Assembly (NCBI GenBank): GCA_964537035.1
Contig: CAZIAK010000066.1
Location: 1 to 18,075, forward strand
DNA from: CAZIAK01 sp964537035
GTDB lineage: Bacteria; Planctomycetota; B15-G4
Length of the DNA stretch: 18,075 nt
Reading direction: 5' to 3'
Shown one piece after another: positions 1 through 6,498 of this stretch. The position numbers were made by a program, and so were the translations under genes. Position 1 is the stretch's first letter. Every line of letters begins with the position of its first letter. The notes under the pieces were generated by a model. It did not search any database. It saw only the letters and a list, made by a program, of their open reading frames with translations, and had not been told where the DNA came from.

Positions 1-610
1 TCAGCGCCGGGTCTGAATCGAGCCAGTTGGCCAGCTGCCCGGCGTGCATGACCATGGTGTCGATGTCCGCCTCGGTGTTCTCGTAAAGTCCCCGAAGACG
101 GGCGTGGCGATCGAGCAGGAAGAAGTCAGCGGACTGGCTGCCGGCCTCACGGCGCAACCATGAGCGGCGGGCGCCGCCTTCATCGAGCAGGAACACGTTC
201 ACTGGCTTGCGGGCGACCTTCTCATCGAGGAGCTGGGTCAGCATGGCCGGGTCGCCGCCGTGACAGAGCACCACGAAGACCACCGTGGATCCCAGCCCGC
301 GCAGGCGCTTGCGCAGCCTTCTGATGCCGGCGAACGTCGCCTCGGTCTGGGTGCCGCTGGCCAGGGGCAGCTCGGTGATGACCAGCAGGTGCCCGGCCAG
401 GTCAGAGAGGGAGACCTCAACGCCATCTTCACCGGGGAGGGTGAAGTCGAGGGCCGCTCCGTCCATGCCCGGCAGGGGCTCGGGGAGCGTGGCGTTCATG
501 TTCTTGAAGAACGGAACGGTGAAGAGCGTGCCTACGAAGAGCAGCCAGAACCAGGGCTTGGCCACCAGTGGCAAGGGCCGGCGAGGCGCAGTGGGGGACG
601 GCTCGGCCAC
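1..610 (-). CDS. SCO1/SenC-like thioredoxin-fold protein lacking copper ligands (partial, C-terminus off window)
   Basis: The reading frame is open from a GTG at 610 to the window edge without a stop, giving 203 residues, so the protein is nearly complete. An in-frame TGA lies just upstream of the GTG, and GAAGAGAG sits at ribosome-binding distance, so this start is well constrained. Residues about 19-35 form one membrane anchor (PWFWLLFVGTLFTVPFF). The rest matches the SCO fold: a DFTLPGEDG strand, the VSLSDLAG turn, and near the end FFLLDRHARLRGLYEN, which corresponds to the SCO stretch around L(I/V)D..GR.RG.Y. SCO proteins deliver copper to the CuA site of COX2 using a CPxxCP motif and a histidine. 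Here the CPxxCP position reads TELPLASGTQTE with no cysteine, and the histidine position appears to be Gln in GSQSADFF. It lies 89 bp after the CPYC gene at the end of the cox operon, so a role in oxidase assembly is inferred. A redox-inactive SCO paralogue is the best reading; another redoxin-like family is possible. Confidence 0.72.
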   Translation of the reverse strand, partial: MAEPSPTAPRRPLPLVAKPWFWLLFVGTLFTVPFFKNMNATLPEPLPGMDGAALDFTLPGEDGVEVSLSDLAGHLLVITELPLASGTQTEATFAGIRRLRKRLRGLGSTVVFVVLCHGGDPAMLTQLLDEKVARKPVNVFLLDEGGARRSWLRREAGSQSADFFLLDRHARLRGLYENTEADIDTMVMHAGQLANWLDSDPAL

Positions 611-699
611 TTGCTCAGACTCTCTTCAAGGGCTCGCGGCTCGCCGAGTCACCCCGCGCCATCAAGGCTCCGGGGTCTCTCAGCTGGGTGCGGGCAGGC

Positions 700-912
700 T
701 CAGGCTTCGCTCTCGGCGGCGAACAGACGCTTCATCCAGACCCAGGTACCGCCCACGATGATGTAGGGGATGACCAGGAAGGCCAGGATGTACGCCAGGG
801 TGTCGGCGCCCTGGCTCAACGAGCAGTAGGGGCACGCGGCCGCGGCGGGGGAGAGGGCGGCCACGGCGATCAGGGCTGCCAGGCCGCGGTGGGCCATGCG
901 CGCTTTTGCCAT
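700..912 (-). CDS. Small CPYC-motif membrane protein of the cox operon
   Basis: This encodes a 70-residue protein that I cannot assign to a named family. It has a signal-peptide-like N-terminus (residues 1-26, ending SPAAAA). A CPYC motif follows at 27-30, then SLSQGADTL, one transmembrane segment at about 39-58 (containing FLVIPYIIVGG) and a short charged tail (KRLFAAESEA). The ATG at 912 is preferred over a longer in-frame start at 954 because the longer form would run into the COX4 gene, and a GAGG element overlapping the COX4 stop is well placed for 912. The CxxC directly after the signal sequence would face the periplasm, and AAAC could even be a weak lipobox. Position within the operon, between COX4 and the SCO-like gene, suggests a thiol or copper role in oxidase biogenesis; this is inference. 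It may also be an accessory structural subunit. Confidence 0.75.
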   Translation of the reverse strand: MAKARMAHRGLAALIAVAALSPAAAACPYCSLSQGADTLAYILAFLVIPYIIVGGTWVWMKRLFAAESEA

Positions 913-922
913 GGCTGCGACC

Positions 923-1261
923 TCAGGCGCCGACGTTGCGGTAGACCGACTCAAGCATGAGCAGGATCGCGAAGACGGCCATGTACACGGGCATCATGGC
1001 GATCCAGCTGATCCATTTCTTCTCGTACTTGAGGTGCATGAAGAACATGCCCACCAGGGCGACCTTGCTCAGGGCCAGGCCGCAGAGCAGCAGCATCTTG
1101 GTGGTGTGGTTCCACTCGGCAGAGTAGACCGTGGGTACGAAGACCTCGACGACGGTGAGCAGCCCGAGGGTCAGGAAGACGGTGACGTAGGTGCCGACAT
1201 GGCTCTCTTCGTGTCCGTCATCAGCGGGCTGGGCCGGGCTGTTGTGATCGGGGGCGGACAT
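923..1261 (-). CDS. Cytochrome c oxidase subunit IV (prokaryotic COX4 family)
   Basis: This 112-residue protein is the small subunit of an aa3/caa3-type oxidase. Three membrane segments are visible at about 24-44, 54-76 and 85-104. The second carries the family signature ALSKVALVGMFFMHLKYE (residues 63-80), typical of prokaryotic subunit IV (CtaF/CyoD-like). The N-terminal 20 residues are acidic and His-rich, and probably cytoplasmic. The ATG at 1261 starts 7 bp after the COX3 stop; a longer in-frame extension to 1366 lies inside COX3 and is rejected. Known family members stabilise the oxidase core and have no catalytic residues. Confidence 0.92.
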   Translation of the reverse strand: MSAPDHNSPAQPADDGHEESHVGTYVTVFLTLGLLTVVEVFVPTVYSAEWNHTTKMLLLCGLALSKVALVGMFFMHLKYEKKWISWIAMMPVYMAVFAILLMLESVYRNVGA

Positions 1262-1268
1262 GGTGATC

Positions 1269-1916
1269 TCAGAGCAGGTAGATGAAGGTGAAGACCAGGA
1301 TCCAGACCAGGTCGACGAAGTGCCAGAACAGACCGACCAGTTCGACGGCGCTGTAGCTGATCCCACCCTGGGTGTACTTGCCCTTCATGGAGCCAGCCAG
1401 GATGCAGATCATGTAGATCACGCCGCTGAGCACGTGCAGGCCGTGAAAACCGGTGACCGCGTAGAAGGTGGAGCCGAACAGGTTGTTGATCGACTGCCCT
1501 TCCCAGCTGCTCTCGGCGAAGCCAATGCCCGCGTGGACCAGGTGGGTGTATTCGTAGGCCTGGATGCCCAGGAAGCCGATGCCACCCAGGATGGTGAGGC
1601 CCAGCCAGCGCACCAGGGCGCCCTGGTCGCGCCTCTTGGCTCCTTCGACCGCCATCACCATGGACAGCGAGCTGCAGATCAGCAGGAAGGTGGCGAAGGC
1701 GGTCAGGTTGATGCCCAGGATGTCCGTGGGCACGGGCCACTCGATCGCGCTGAAGCGCAGGATGCCGTAGGCCACCAGGAGACCGCCGAAGGACATGCCG
1801 TCCTGGGCGATGAACATCCACATGGCGACCTTGCCGCCGGTGGCTGAGCCGAAGTGTTCGTCCTCGGGGACGTTGTCGTGGGCCGAGTGTGCGGCCGCGA
1901 CGTCTGCCGTGGTCAT
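1269..1916 (-). CDS. ctaE: Cytochrome c oxidase subunit III
   Basis: This 215-residue integral membrane protein is the canonical COX3 of the operon. It has the FIAQDGMSFGGLL start of the first helix, the conserved acidic motif IQAYEY (Glu122), the TGFHGLHVLSG motif (His158, His161) and the final FWHFVDLVWI (197-206). Subunit III binds lipid and keeps the D-channel proton supply to subunit I working. It is shorter than the seven-helix mitochondrial form and fits the bacterial five-helix type. The ATG at 1916 has AGAGGA about 8 bases upstream, inside the 12-bp gap after the preceding COX3-like gene. A second, divergent COX3 paralogue lies immediately upstream, so this operon carries two subunit III genes. 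Confidence 0.93.
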   Translation of the reverse strand: MTTADVAAAHSAHDNVPEDEHFGSATGGKVAMWMFIAQDGMSFGGLLVAYGILRFSAIEWPVPTDILGINLTAFATFLLICSSLSMVMAVEGAKRRDQGALVRWLGLTILGGIGFLGIQAYEYTHLVHAGIGFAESSWEGQSINNLFGSTFYAVTGFHGLHVLSGVIYMICILAGSMKGKYTQGGISYSAVELVGLFWHFVDLVWILVFTFIYLL

Positions 1917-1928
1917 CGAAGGGATCCT

Positions 1929-2516
1929 CTAGAAAAGGAAGAAGCCGAGGAACATCATCACCCAGACCGCGTCCATGAAGTGCCAGAAGATGGCGGCGTT
2001 GGTGACGGTGCTGATGCGGTGTTGGCCATAGCGGCCGGTGCTGATGCCTACGGCCATCCAGACCAGGGACAGCAACGCGCAGGCCACGTGGGCCGCGTGA
2101 ATCCAGGTCAGGCCGAAGAACAGCGATTCGTACATGCTGGCGCCGGGGGTGGCGCCGCGGTTGAGCAGGTCGTACCAGAGCCAGGTCTGCAATGCGCTGA
2201 AGACCAGGCCGAGCCCCAGGCCCAGGGCCCAGAGAGCCCCGAAGCCAGCCTGGCCCTGGCGGCCTCGGGCGACCGAGGCGTGCAGAGCCACACTGCTGGC
2301 CATGAGCACCACGGTGGCGGCCAGGGCCAGGGGGAACGAGGGCAGGTCGAGACCCGGGGGAGGCCAGGTGCCCGCCCGGTTGCGCAGGATCAGAAATGAC
2401 AAGAACAGGGTGCCGAAGGCCATGGACCACGAGCCCACGAAGAAGACCATGCCCAGAGTCGCGTTGACTCGGGAGCGGGCATCCTCGCGGGGCAGTGATG
2501 TGGCCAGGGCGGTCAT
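1929..2516 (-). CDS. Divergent cytochrome c oxidase subunit III-like protein
   Basis: This is a second COX3-family protein, 195 residues, with about five membrane helices. The family landmarks are present but altered. FFVGSWSMAFGTLF matches helix I. LTWIHAAHV (137-144) stands where the canonical paralogue has GFHGLHV, and the C-terminus is FWHFMDAVWVMMFLGFFLF (177-195). The conserved Glu of the QxxEY motif is not seen: the aligned stretch reads LQTWLWYDLL. The ATG at 2516 begins one base after the COX1 stop, so the two are probably translationally coupled. An in-frame extension to 2699 overlaps COX1 and is rejected. Tandem COX3-type genes occur in some bacterial cox operons. Whether both proteins sit in the same complex or this one replaces a lipid or proton-uptake function is unknown. 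Confidence 0.85.
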   Translation of the reverse strand: MTALATSLPREDARSRVNATLGMVFFVGSWSMAFGTLFLSFLILRNRAGTWPPPGLDLPSFPLALAATVVLMASSVALHASVARGRQGQAGFGALWALGLGLGLVFSALQTWLWYDLLNRGATPGASMYESLFFGLTWIHAAHVACALLSLVWMAVGISTGRYGQHRISTVTNAAIFWHFMDAVWVMMFLGFFLF

Positions 2517-2517
2517 G

Positions 2518-4242
2518 TCAGGCCGGCATCTCTTCGGTCTGGCTGATCCAGTCGCGGTCCGGGCCCAGCTTGGGGTTGCTGAACTCATGGGGACCGGTGT
2601 GCACCACCGGGATCTCCTTGAAGTTGTAGTGCGGCACCGGCGTGGGCATGGACCAATCGAGCGTGCCCACCTCCCAGGGGTTGTCCCCTGCCTTCTCACC
2701 CCACCAACGACTCTTGATGAAGTTGTAGGCGAAGATCAGCTGGAAGGCGCCCAGCGCGAAGGCCGCGTGGGTCGCGATCTTGTTCAGGTGCTGCAGGTCG
2801 AGCAGGTACGCCGCCGAGGTGTGGTCGTAGTACCGCCGGGGCATGCCCGCGTAGCCCATCACGAACATGGTGCAGAACACGATGGTGATGAAGGTGATCG
2901 AGCCGAAGAAGTGAATCTTGCCCAGCCGCTCGCTCATCATCCGACCGAACATCTTGGGGAACCAGAAGTAGATCCCGGCGAACACACCGAAGAGGGCCGA
3001 GGCGGCCATGGTCAGGTGGAAGTGTCCCACCACGAAGTAGGTGTCGTGGAGGAAGATGTCCGTGGAGATCGTGGCCAGGTAGATGCCGGTGAGACCGCCG
3101 AGGCCGAAGACGAAGATCAGGCCCAGGCAGAACAGCATGGGCGTGGTCATCCGGATCGAACCCTTCCAGATGGTGTGCAGCCAGTTGAAGAACAGGATCT
3201 CACCGGGCACCGAGATGATCATGGTGAGCAGCATGAAGCTCTCGCCCAGCATGGCGCTCAGGCCGGTGGTGAACATGTGGTGGCCGTACACCAGGGCCGA
3301 CATGATCGTCACTGCGCCCATGGCTGCCACGCTCACCCGATAGCCGAAGGCCGGCTTGCGGGAGAAGAACGAGAGCATGTCACAGCAGTAACCCCAGGCC
3401 GGCAGAATGAGGATGTAGACCTCCGGGTGACCGAAGATCCAGAAGAGGTGCTGATACAGGATCGGGTCACCGCCGCCGCCACCGGCCATGACCGTGGCCG
3501 GCGTGTAGAACTGGGTCCCGAAGACCCGGTCCATGATCAGCAGCAGCATGGCCGAGCCGATGACCGGGATGAACAGGACGTTCAGGGCAGAGGTGAACAG
3601 CAGGCCCCAGATGGTCAGGGGCAGGTCGGACCACTTCATGCCCGGCGCCCGCAGGCGGATGATCGTGGCCAGGTAGTTGATACCGCCCATGATCGAGCTG
3701 GCGCCGATGAGGAACACGGCCACGGCCCAGTAGGTCTCGCCCGTGCCCTGTGTGCCCACGGTGGTGGACAGGGTCGGGTAGCCGGTCCAGCCCGCCTCGC
3801 TGGCGCCGAGGGGCACCAGCAGCGAGTAGAAGCCCACGCAGCCGCCGACGAACAAGGTCCAGAAGGAGAGCGTGTTCAGCAGCGGGAAGATCATGTCCCG
3901 GGCGCCGATCATCAGCGGGATGCACCAGTTGCCGAACGCGCCGATCAGGATCGGGGTCAGGCCCAGGAAGATCATGATCGTCCCGTGCATGGTGAACAGC
4001 ATGTTGTAGGTCGCTGGATCGAGCACGCCATCGGTGCGCGGAAACAGGATCTGTCCCAGGATCGGGAAGGCGTGACCCGGGTTGGCCAGCTGCCAGCGGA
4101 TCATCATGGCCATCATGCCGCCGATGCCCAGCCAGATGAGACCGAACCAGAGGAACTGCTTCGCAATGACCTTGTGGTCGCCCGAGAAGACGTGCTTGCT
4201 TAGGAACGTCGTCGGCTCGGGATGAATGTGATCGCCGCTCAT
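2518..4242 (-). CDS. ctaD: Cytochrome c oxidase subunit I (A-type haem-copper oxidase catalytic subunit)
   Basis: This 574-residue catalytic subunit reduces O2 to water and pumps protons. The low-spin haem ligands are His86 (MHGTIMIF) and His409 (GHFH). The high-spin haem ligand is His407. CuB is bound by His272, His321 and His322 (YGHHMF), and Tyr276 of HPEVY is the expected His-Tyr crosslink. The D-channel is intact: Asn105, Asp116 (MIGARDM), Asn123 and Glu274. Aligning the equal-length stretch from HHMF onward against bovine subunit I puts Leu350 at the K-channel lysine position (bovine K319). The local motif is SVPGEILFFNW instead of the usual PTGVKVFSW, with Glu348 two residues earlier. 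The C-terminal 60 residues are soluble. The ATG at 4242 lies 9 bp after the COX2 stop. The family call is certain; the effect of the K-channel change is not. Confidence 0.97.
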   Translation of the reverse strand: MSGDHIHPEPTTFLSKHVFSGDHKVIAKQFLWFGLIWLGIGGMMAMMIRWQLANPGHAFPILGQILFPRTDGVLDPATYNMLFTMHGTIMIFLGLTPILIGAFGNWCIPLMIGARDMIFPLLNTLSFWTLFVGGCVGFYSLLVPLGASEAGWTGYPTLSTTVGTQGTGETYWAVAVFLIGASSIMGGINYLATIIRLRAPGMKWSDLPLTIWGLLFTSALNVLFIPVIGSAMLLLIMDRVFGTQFYTPATVMAGGGGGDPILYQHLFWIFGHPEVYILILPAWGYCCDMLSFFSRKPAFGYRVSVAAMGAVTIMSALVYGHHMFTTGLSAMLGESFMLLTMIISVPGEILFFNWLHTIWKGSIRMTTPMLFCLGLIFVFGLGGLTGIYLATISTDIFLHDTYFVVGHFHLTMAASALFGVFAGIYFWFPKMFGRMMSERLGKIHFFGSITFITIVFCTMFVMGYAGMPRRYYDHTSAAYLLDLQHLNKIATHAAFALGAFQLIFAYNFIKSRWWGEKAGDNPWEVGTLDWSMPTPVPHYNFKEIPVVHTGPHEFSNPKLGPDRDWISQTEEMPA

Positions 4243-4251
4243 GACTTGTTC

Positions 4252-5115
4252 TTACTCCTGCCAAGCCCAGGCCCAGTGGGCCTCGGTGTCGTCTTCGTCG
4301 TAGACCGCCAGGGCGAGCGCCGCAGCGTCTTGCTCCCAGACGGTGAAGTCGTCCTGCTCGAGGACGTGAATCATGCCGTGCATCTGGTAGTGGGCGAAGC
4401 CGCACAGCTCGGCGCACAGGATGGCGAAATCGCCGGCGATGATCGGCTCGAACCAGCCCTCGTTGATGGCGCCCGGGTTGGCATCACGCTTGAAGCGCAT
4501 GTCGGGCACGTACAGCGAGTGGATGACGTCCTTGCTGGTCATGTTGAACACGACCGGCCGGCCCTTGGGCAGGGTCAGCTCGTTGAGCGAGAGGATGTCA
4601 TCGGCGGTATCGAACTCACCATCAGGGCCCGAGGCGCGGAAGTTCCAGGCCCACTGCTGGGCCAGGATCTCGACCTTGTAGGGCTTGGCCTCGGCTGCAG
4701 GGTCTTTGGGGATGGCCCAGTAGCCTTCGCGCAGATCGCCCATGGCCACGTAGAGCACCGAGGCGTCCAGCACGATGAAGACAATGATGGAGACCACCGC
4801 GGTGAAGCGCTTGTCGTGCAGGCTGCTGCCGTGGTCGAAGTTTGCCTTCTTGCCGGGCTTGGCCCGATCGCGGAAGACGGGCACCAGCAGCATGACCAGC
4901 ACGATCAGGAAGCTCACGCCGATCAGCAGGGTGATCAGGCTGAACAGCTCATCGAAGCGGTGGCCATAGCTGGATGCGGGGGGCTTGAGGCCCCAGCGCT
5001 TGACCACCTCTTGGGCTTCTTGAGCCGCGGCGGTGACGCTGAGCAGCGCCGTCGTGATCGGCAAGGCCAGCCAGCGGCGGGCGCGAGTCGAGATCATCGT
5101 ATGCAGACGATTCAC
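4252..5115 (-). CDS. ctaC: Cytochrome c oxidase subunit II with CuA site
   Basis: This 287-residue subunit accepts electrons from cytochrome c at its binuclear CuA centre and passes them to subunit I. It has a signal peptide (about 1-31, ending VTAAAQ), two membrane helices (about 58-81 and 103-125) and a periplasmic cupredoxin domain. The CuA ligands are all present: His199 (DVIHSLYVPD), Cys234, Glu236, Cys238, His242 and Met245 in CAELCGFAHYQM. The aromatic QQWAWNF patch for electron entry is also present. The protein ends about 40 residues after the CuA loop in an acidic tail, so there is no fused haem c domain as in caa3 enzymes; the separate dihaem cytochrome upstream may serve instead. 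A GTG at 5115 with CGGAG upstream is chosen; ATG at 5097 is an alternative. An extension to 5262 overlaps the cytochrome gene and is rejected. Confidence 0.95.
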   Translation of the reverse strand: MNRLHTMISTRARRWLALPITTALLSVTAAAQEAQEVVKRWGLKPPASSYGHRFDELFSLITLLIGVSFLIVLVMLLVPVFRDRAKPGKKANFDHGSSLHDKRFTAVVSIIVFIVLDASVLYVAMGDLREGYWAIPKDPAAEAKPYKVEILAQQWAWNFRASGPDGEFDTADDILSLNELTLPKGRPVVFNMTSKDVIHSLYVPDMRFKRDANPGAINEGWFEPIIAGDFAILCAELCGFAHYQMHGMIHVLEQDDFTVWEQDAAALALAVYDEDDTEAHWAWAWQE

Positions 5116-5132
5116 GGTCAGGGGGGCTCCGG

Positions 5133-6320
5133 TCAGTTGCCAGAACGCAGGTGCGCCATGAAGGCGGCGCGCGCTGCGGGCTGGTCCTTGTAACGATCGA
5201 CGAGGTCGCGGATGTAGTGGCCGATGGCCCAGATCTCCTCGTCGCTGATGCCGCCCTTCCATTGGGGCATGCCCGCGCCACCGATGCCTGCGGCGATGGT
5301 CAGTGCGACCTCTTCGACGTCGGCGCCAGAGCGCATGGTGTTGAAGGTGAAGTCAGGCGGCAGGATCTTCACCTTGTGGCCCATGACCTCGAAGACAGAA
5401 GAGGTCGTGGATTTGGGGTAGGTCAGGTCGCTGCGGTAGGCCGTGCCTGCATCCTTGCCAAGCATGGTGTTCATGTCGGCGGGGGTGACGTACCCCGGGT
5501 GGCAGTTGTAGCAGCCGATGCGGTGGTAGATCTTGCCACCCTCGGCGATGCCCGCGGCGCTGTCGTTGGCGTAGGGGTCGACGCCGATGTCGACCACTTC
5601 GGCGATCTCTGAGTACACGTCGCGCCAGCCTTCACCCTCGGGAGAGAGCGACTTGATGTACTGCAGGATCTCGTCAAGCTGGGTGTCGGAGACGTCCCAG
5701 GGCAGCATGGGCGTGCCGTCGAGGCCGCGCTTGACCAGGGCCGCCAGGGCCCTGTCGCTGGGCAGGTACTCGCCGATGACCTTGGTGAACTTGAAGGTGC
5801 TCTGCTCGAAGTTGCGCGGAGGCGGGCGCAGGAACTGGGCCGAGCGCCCGTAGCCGTTGCCGTCGAAGCCGTGACAGCTGGAGCAGTACTGAACGAAGTC
5901 CTGGCGGCCGCGGCTGAGCAGGTCGGCGGAGAGCAGCTTCCAGTAGGCGAATTCGTCTTCTTCTTCGTCGTAGCGGAACTCGTACTCGCCCTCACTGTCG
6001 ACCCAGCCGGACTCGAAGTCGCCCTCGCCCACACCATCGACGGTGTATTCGCCGGCCTCGTCGCTCTCGGTGAAGCGGGTCTCACCGGCCGCGGCCTGGG
6101 CTGCGAACCAATCTTCGCCCCAGGTGCGGATCCAGGTGTCCTCGGTGATGAACAGGTCGTCGAGCTGGCCTGGCGCCCTGTCATGGGGCCCGACGAGTTC
6201 GGCGGGGCTTGAGTCGTGGCCAGAGGCCTCGTCGTCTTGGACGGGGGTGGCCTGCACAGACGTGCAGAGTCCCATCCAAAGCAGCGCTGACGAGGCCAGC
6301 AGGAAGGATGATCGGCTCAT
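5133..6320 (-). CDS. Periplasmic dihaem cytochrome c, first gene of the cox operon
   Basis: This 395-residue protein has a Sec signal peptide (about 1-24, SVQATP) and two class I cytochrome c domains. The first haem site is CSSCH at 146-150, with the probable axial Met205 in GTPMLPW. The second is CYNCH at 270-274, with the probable axial Met351 in GAGMPQW. Between the signal peptide and domain 1 lies a strongly acidic stretch, about 84-125 (ESDEAGEY, DSEGEYEF, DEEEDEF). It could dock a basic partner or bind metal. Its place directly ahead of COX2, which lacks its own haem domain, suggests that it feeds electrons to the CuA centre; this is inference. The ATG at 6320 has AGGAG just upstream. 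It might instead belong to an alternative complex III-type chain, but no other complex III gene is visible here. Confidence 0.9.
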   Translation of the reverse strand: MSRSSFLLASSALLWMGLCTSVQATPVQDDEASGHDSSPAELVGPHDRAPGQLDDLFITEDTWIRTWGEDWFAAQAAAGETRFTESDEAGEYTVDGVGEGDFESGWVDSEGEYEFRYDEEEDEFAYWKLLSADLLSRGRQDFVQYCSSCHGFDGNGYGRSAQFLRPPPRNFEQSTFKFTKVIGEYLPSDRALAALVKRGLDGTPMLPWDVSDTQLDEILQYIKSLSPEGEGWRDVYSEIAEVVDIGVDPYANDSAAGIAEGGKIYHRIGCYNCHPGYVTPADMNTMLGKDAGTAYRSDLTYPKSTTSSVFEVMGHKVKILPPDFTFNTMRSGADVEEVALTIAAGIGGAGMPQWKGGISDEEIWAIGHYIRDLVDRYKDQPAARAAFMAHLRSGN

Positions 6321-6341
6321 GGTCTCCTCGCATTGCAGCGG

Positions 6342-6366
6342 GTGGTGCGATCAGCTGTCGCACCAC
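6342..6366. repeat. 9-bp perfect inverted repeat upstream of the cox operon
   Basis: The arms GTGGTGCGA (6342-6350) and TCGCACCAC (6358-6366) are exact reverse complements separated by 7 bases. The element lies 22-46 bases upstream of the cytochrome c start codon. It is downstream of the candidate promoter at 6434-6462, so it would be in the mRNA leader. It may be an operator for a dimeric regulator or a leader hairpin just ahead of the ribosome-binding site. The structure is directly visible; its role is not. Confidence 0.6.
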
Positions 6367-6433
6367 AATGGGACGCCCTTCTCACGATCGAAGAGCGACC
6401 TCTCGGCTCGGCTTGTGCCCACCTTGCGCGGGG

Positions 6434-6462
6434 AGTCTACGGGTCACCCGAGGATGTAACAA
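6434..6462 (-). promoter_or_regulatory. Candidate sigma-70-type promoter of the cox operon
   Basis: Reading the minus strand, TTGTTA (6462-6457) and TAGACT (6439-6434) are separated by 17 bases and match the -35 and -10 consensus at four of six positions each. Transcription would start near 6427, giving a leader of about 107 bases. A 6-bp inverted repeat (CCCGAG at 6447-6452 and CTCGGG at 6468-6473) brackets the -35 box. It is the best promoter candidate in the 178-bp gap between the aminomutase gene and the operon, but it is matched by eye only and the sigma preference of this organism is unknown. Confidence 0.35.
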
Positions 6463-6498
6463 GACTGCTCGGGCGTCAGAGCCAAGGCTATAAAGCGA

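Noticed and set aside
1923..1935. The string GGGATCCTCTAGA resembles a cloning-vector polylinker
   Set aside because: It falls in the short junction containing the COX3-like stop codon and the COX3 ribosome-binding site, with natural coding sequence on both sides, so it is coincidence rather than vector.
2134..4203. A 689-codon plus-strand ORF antisense to COX1 and the COX3-like gene
   Set aside because: It mirrors a confidently identified gene, is rich in His, Gln, Asp and Glu without any domain, and is the usual by-product of high-GC third-position bias.
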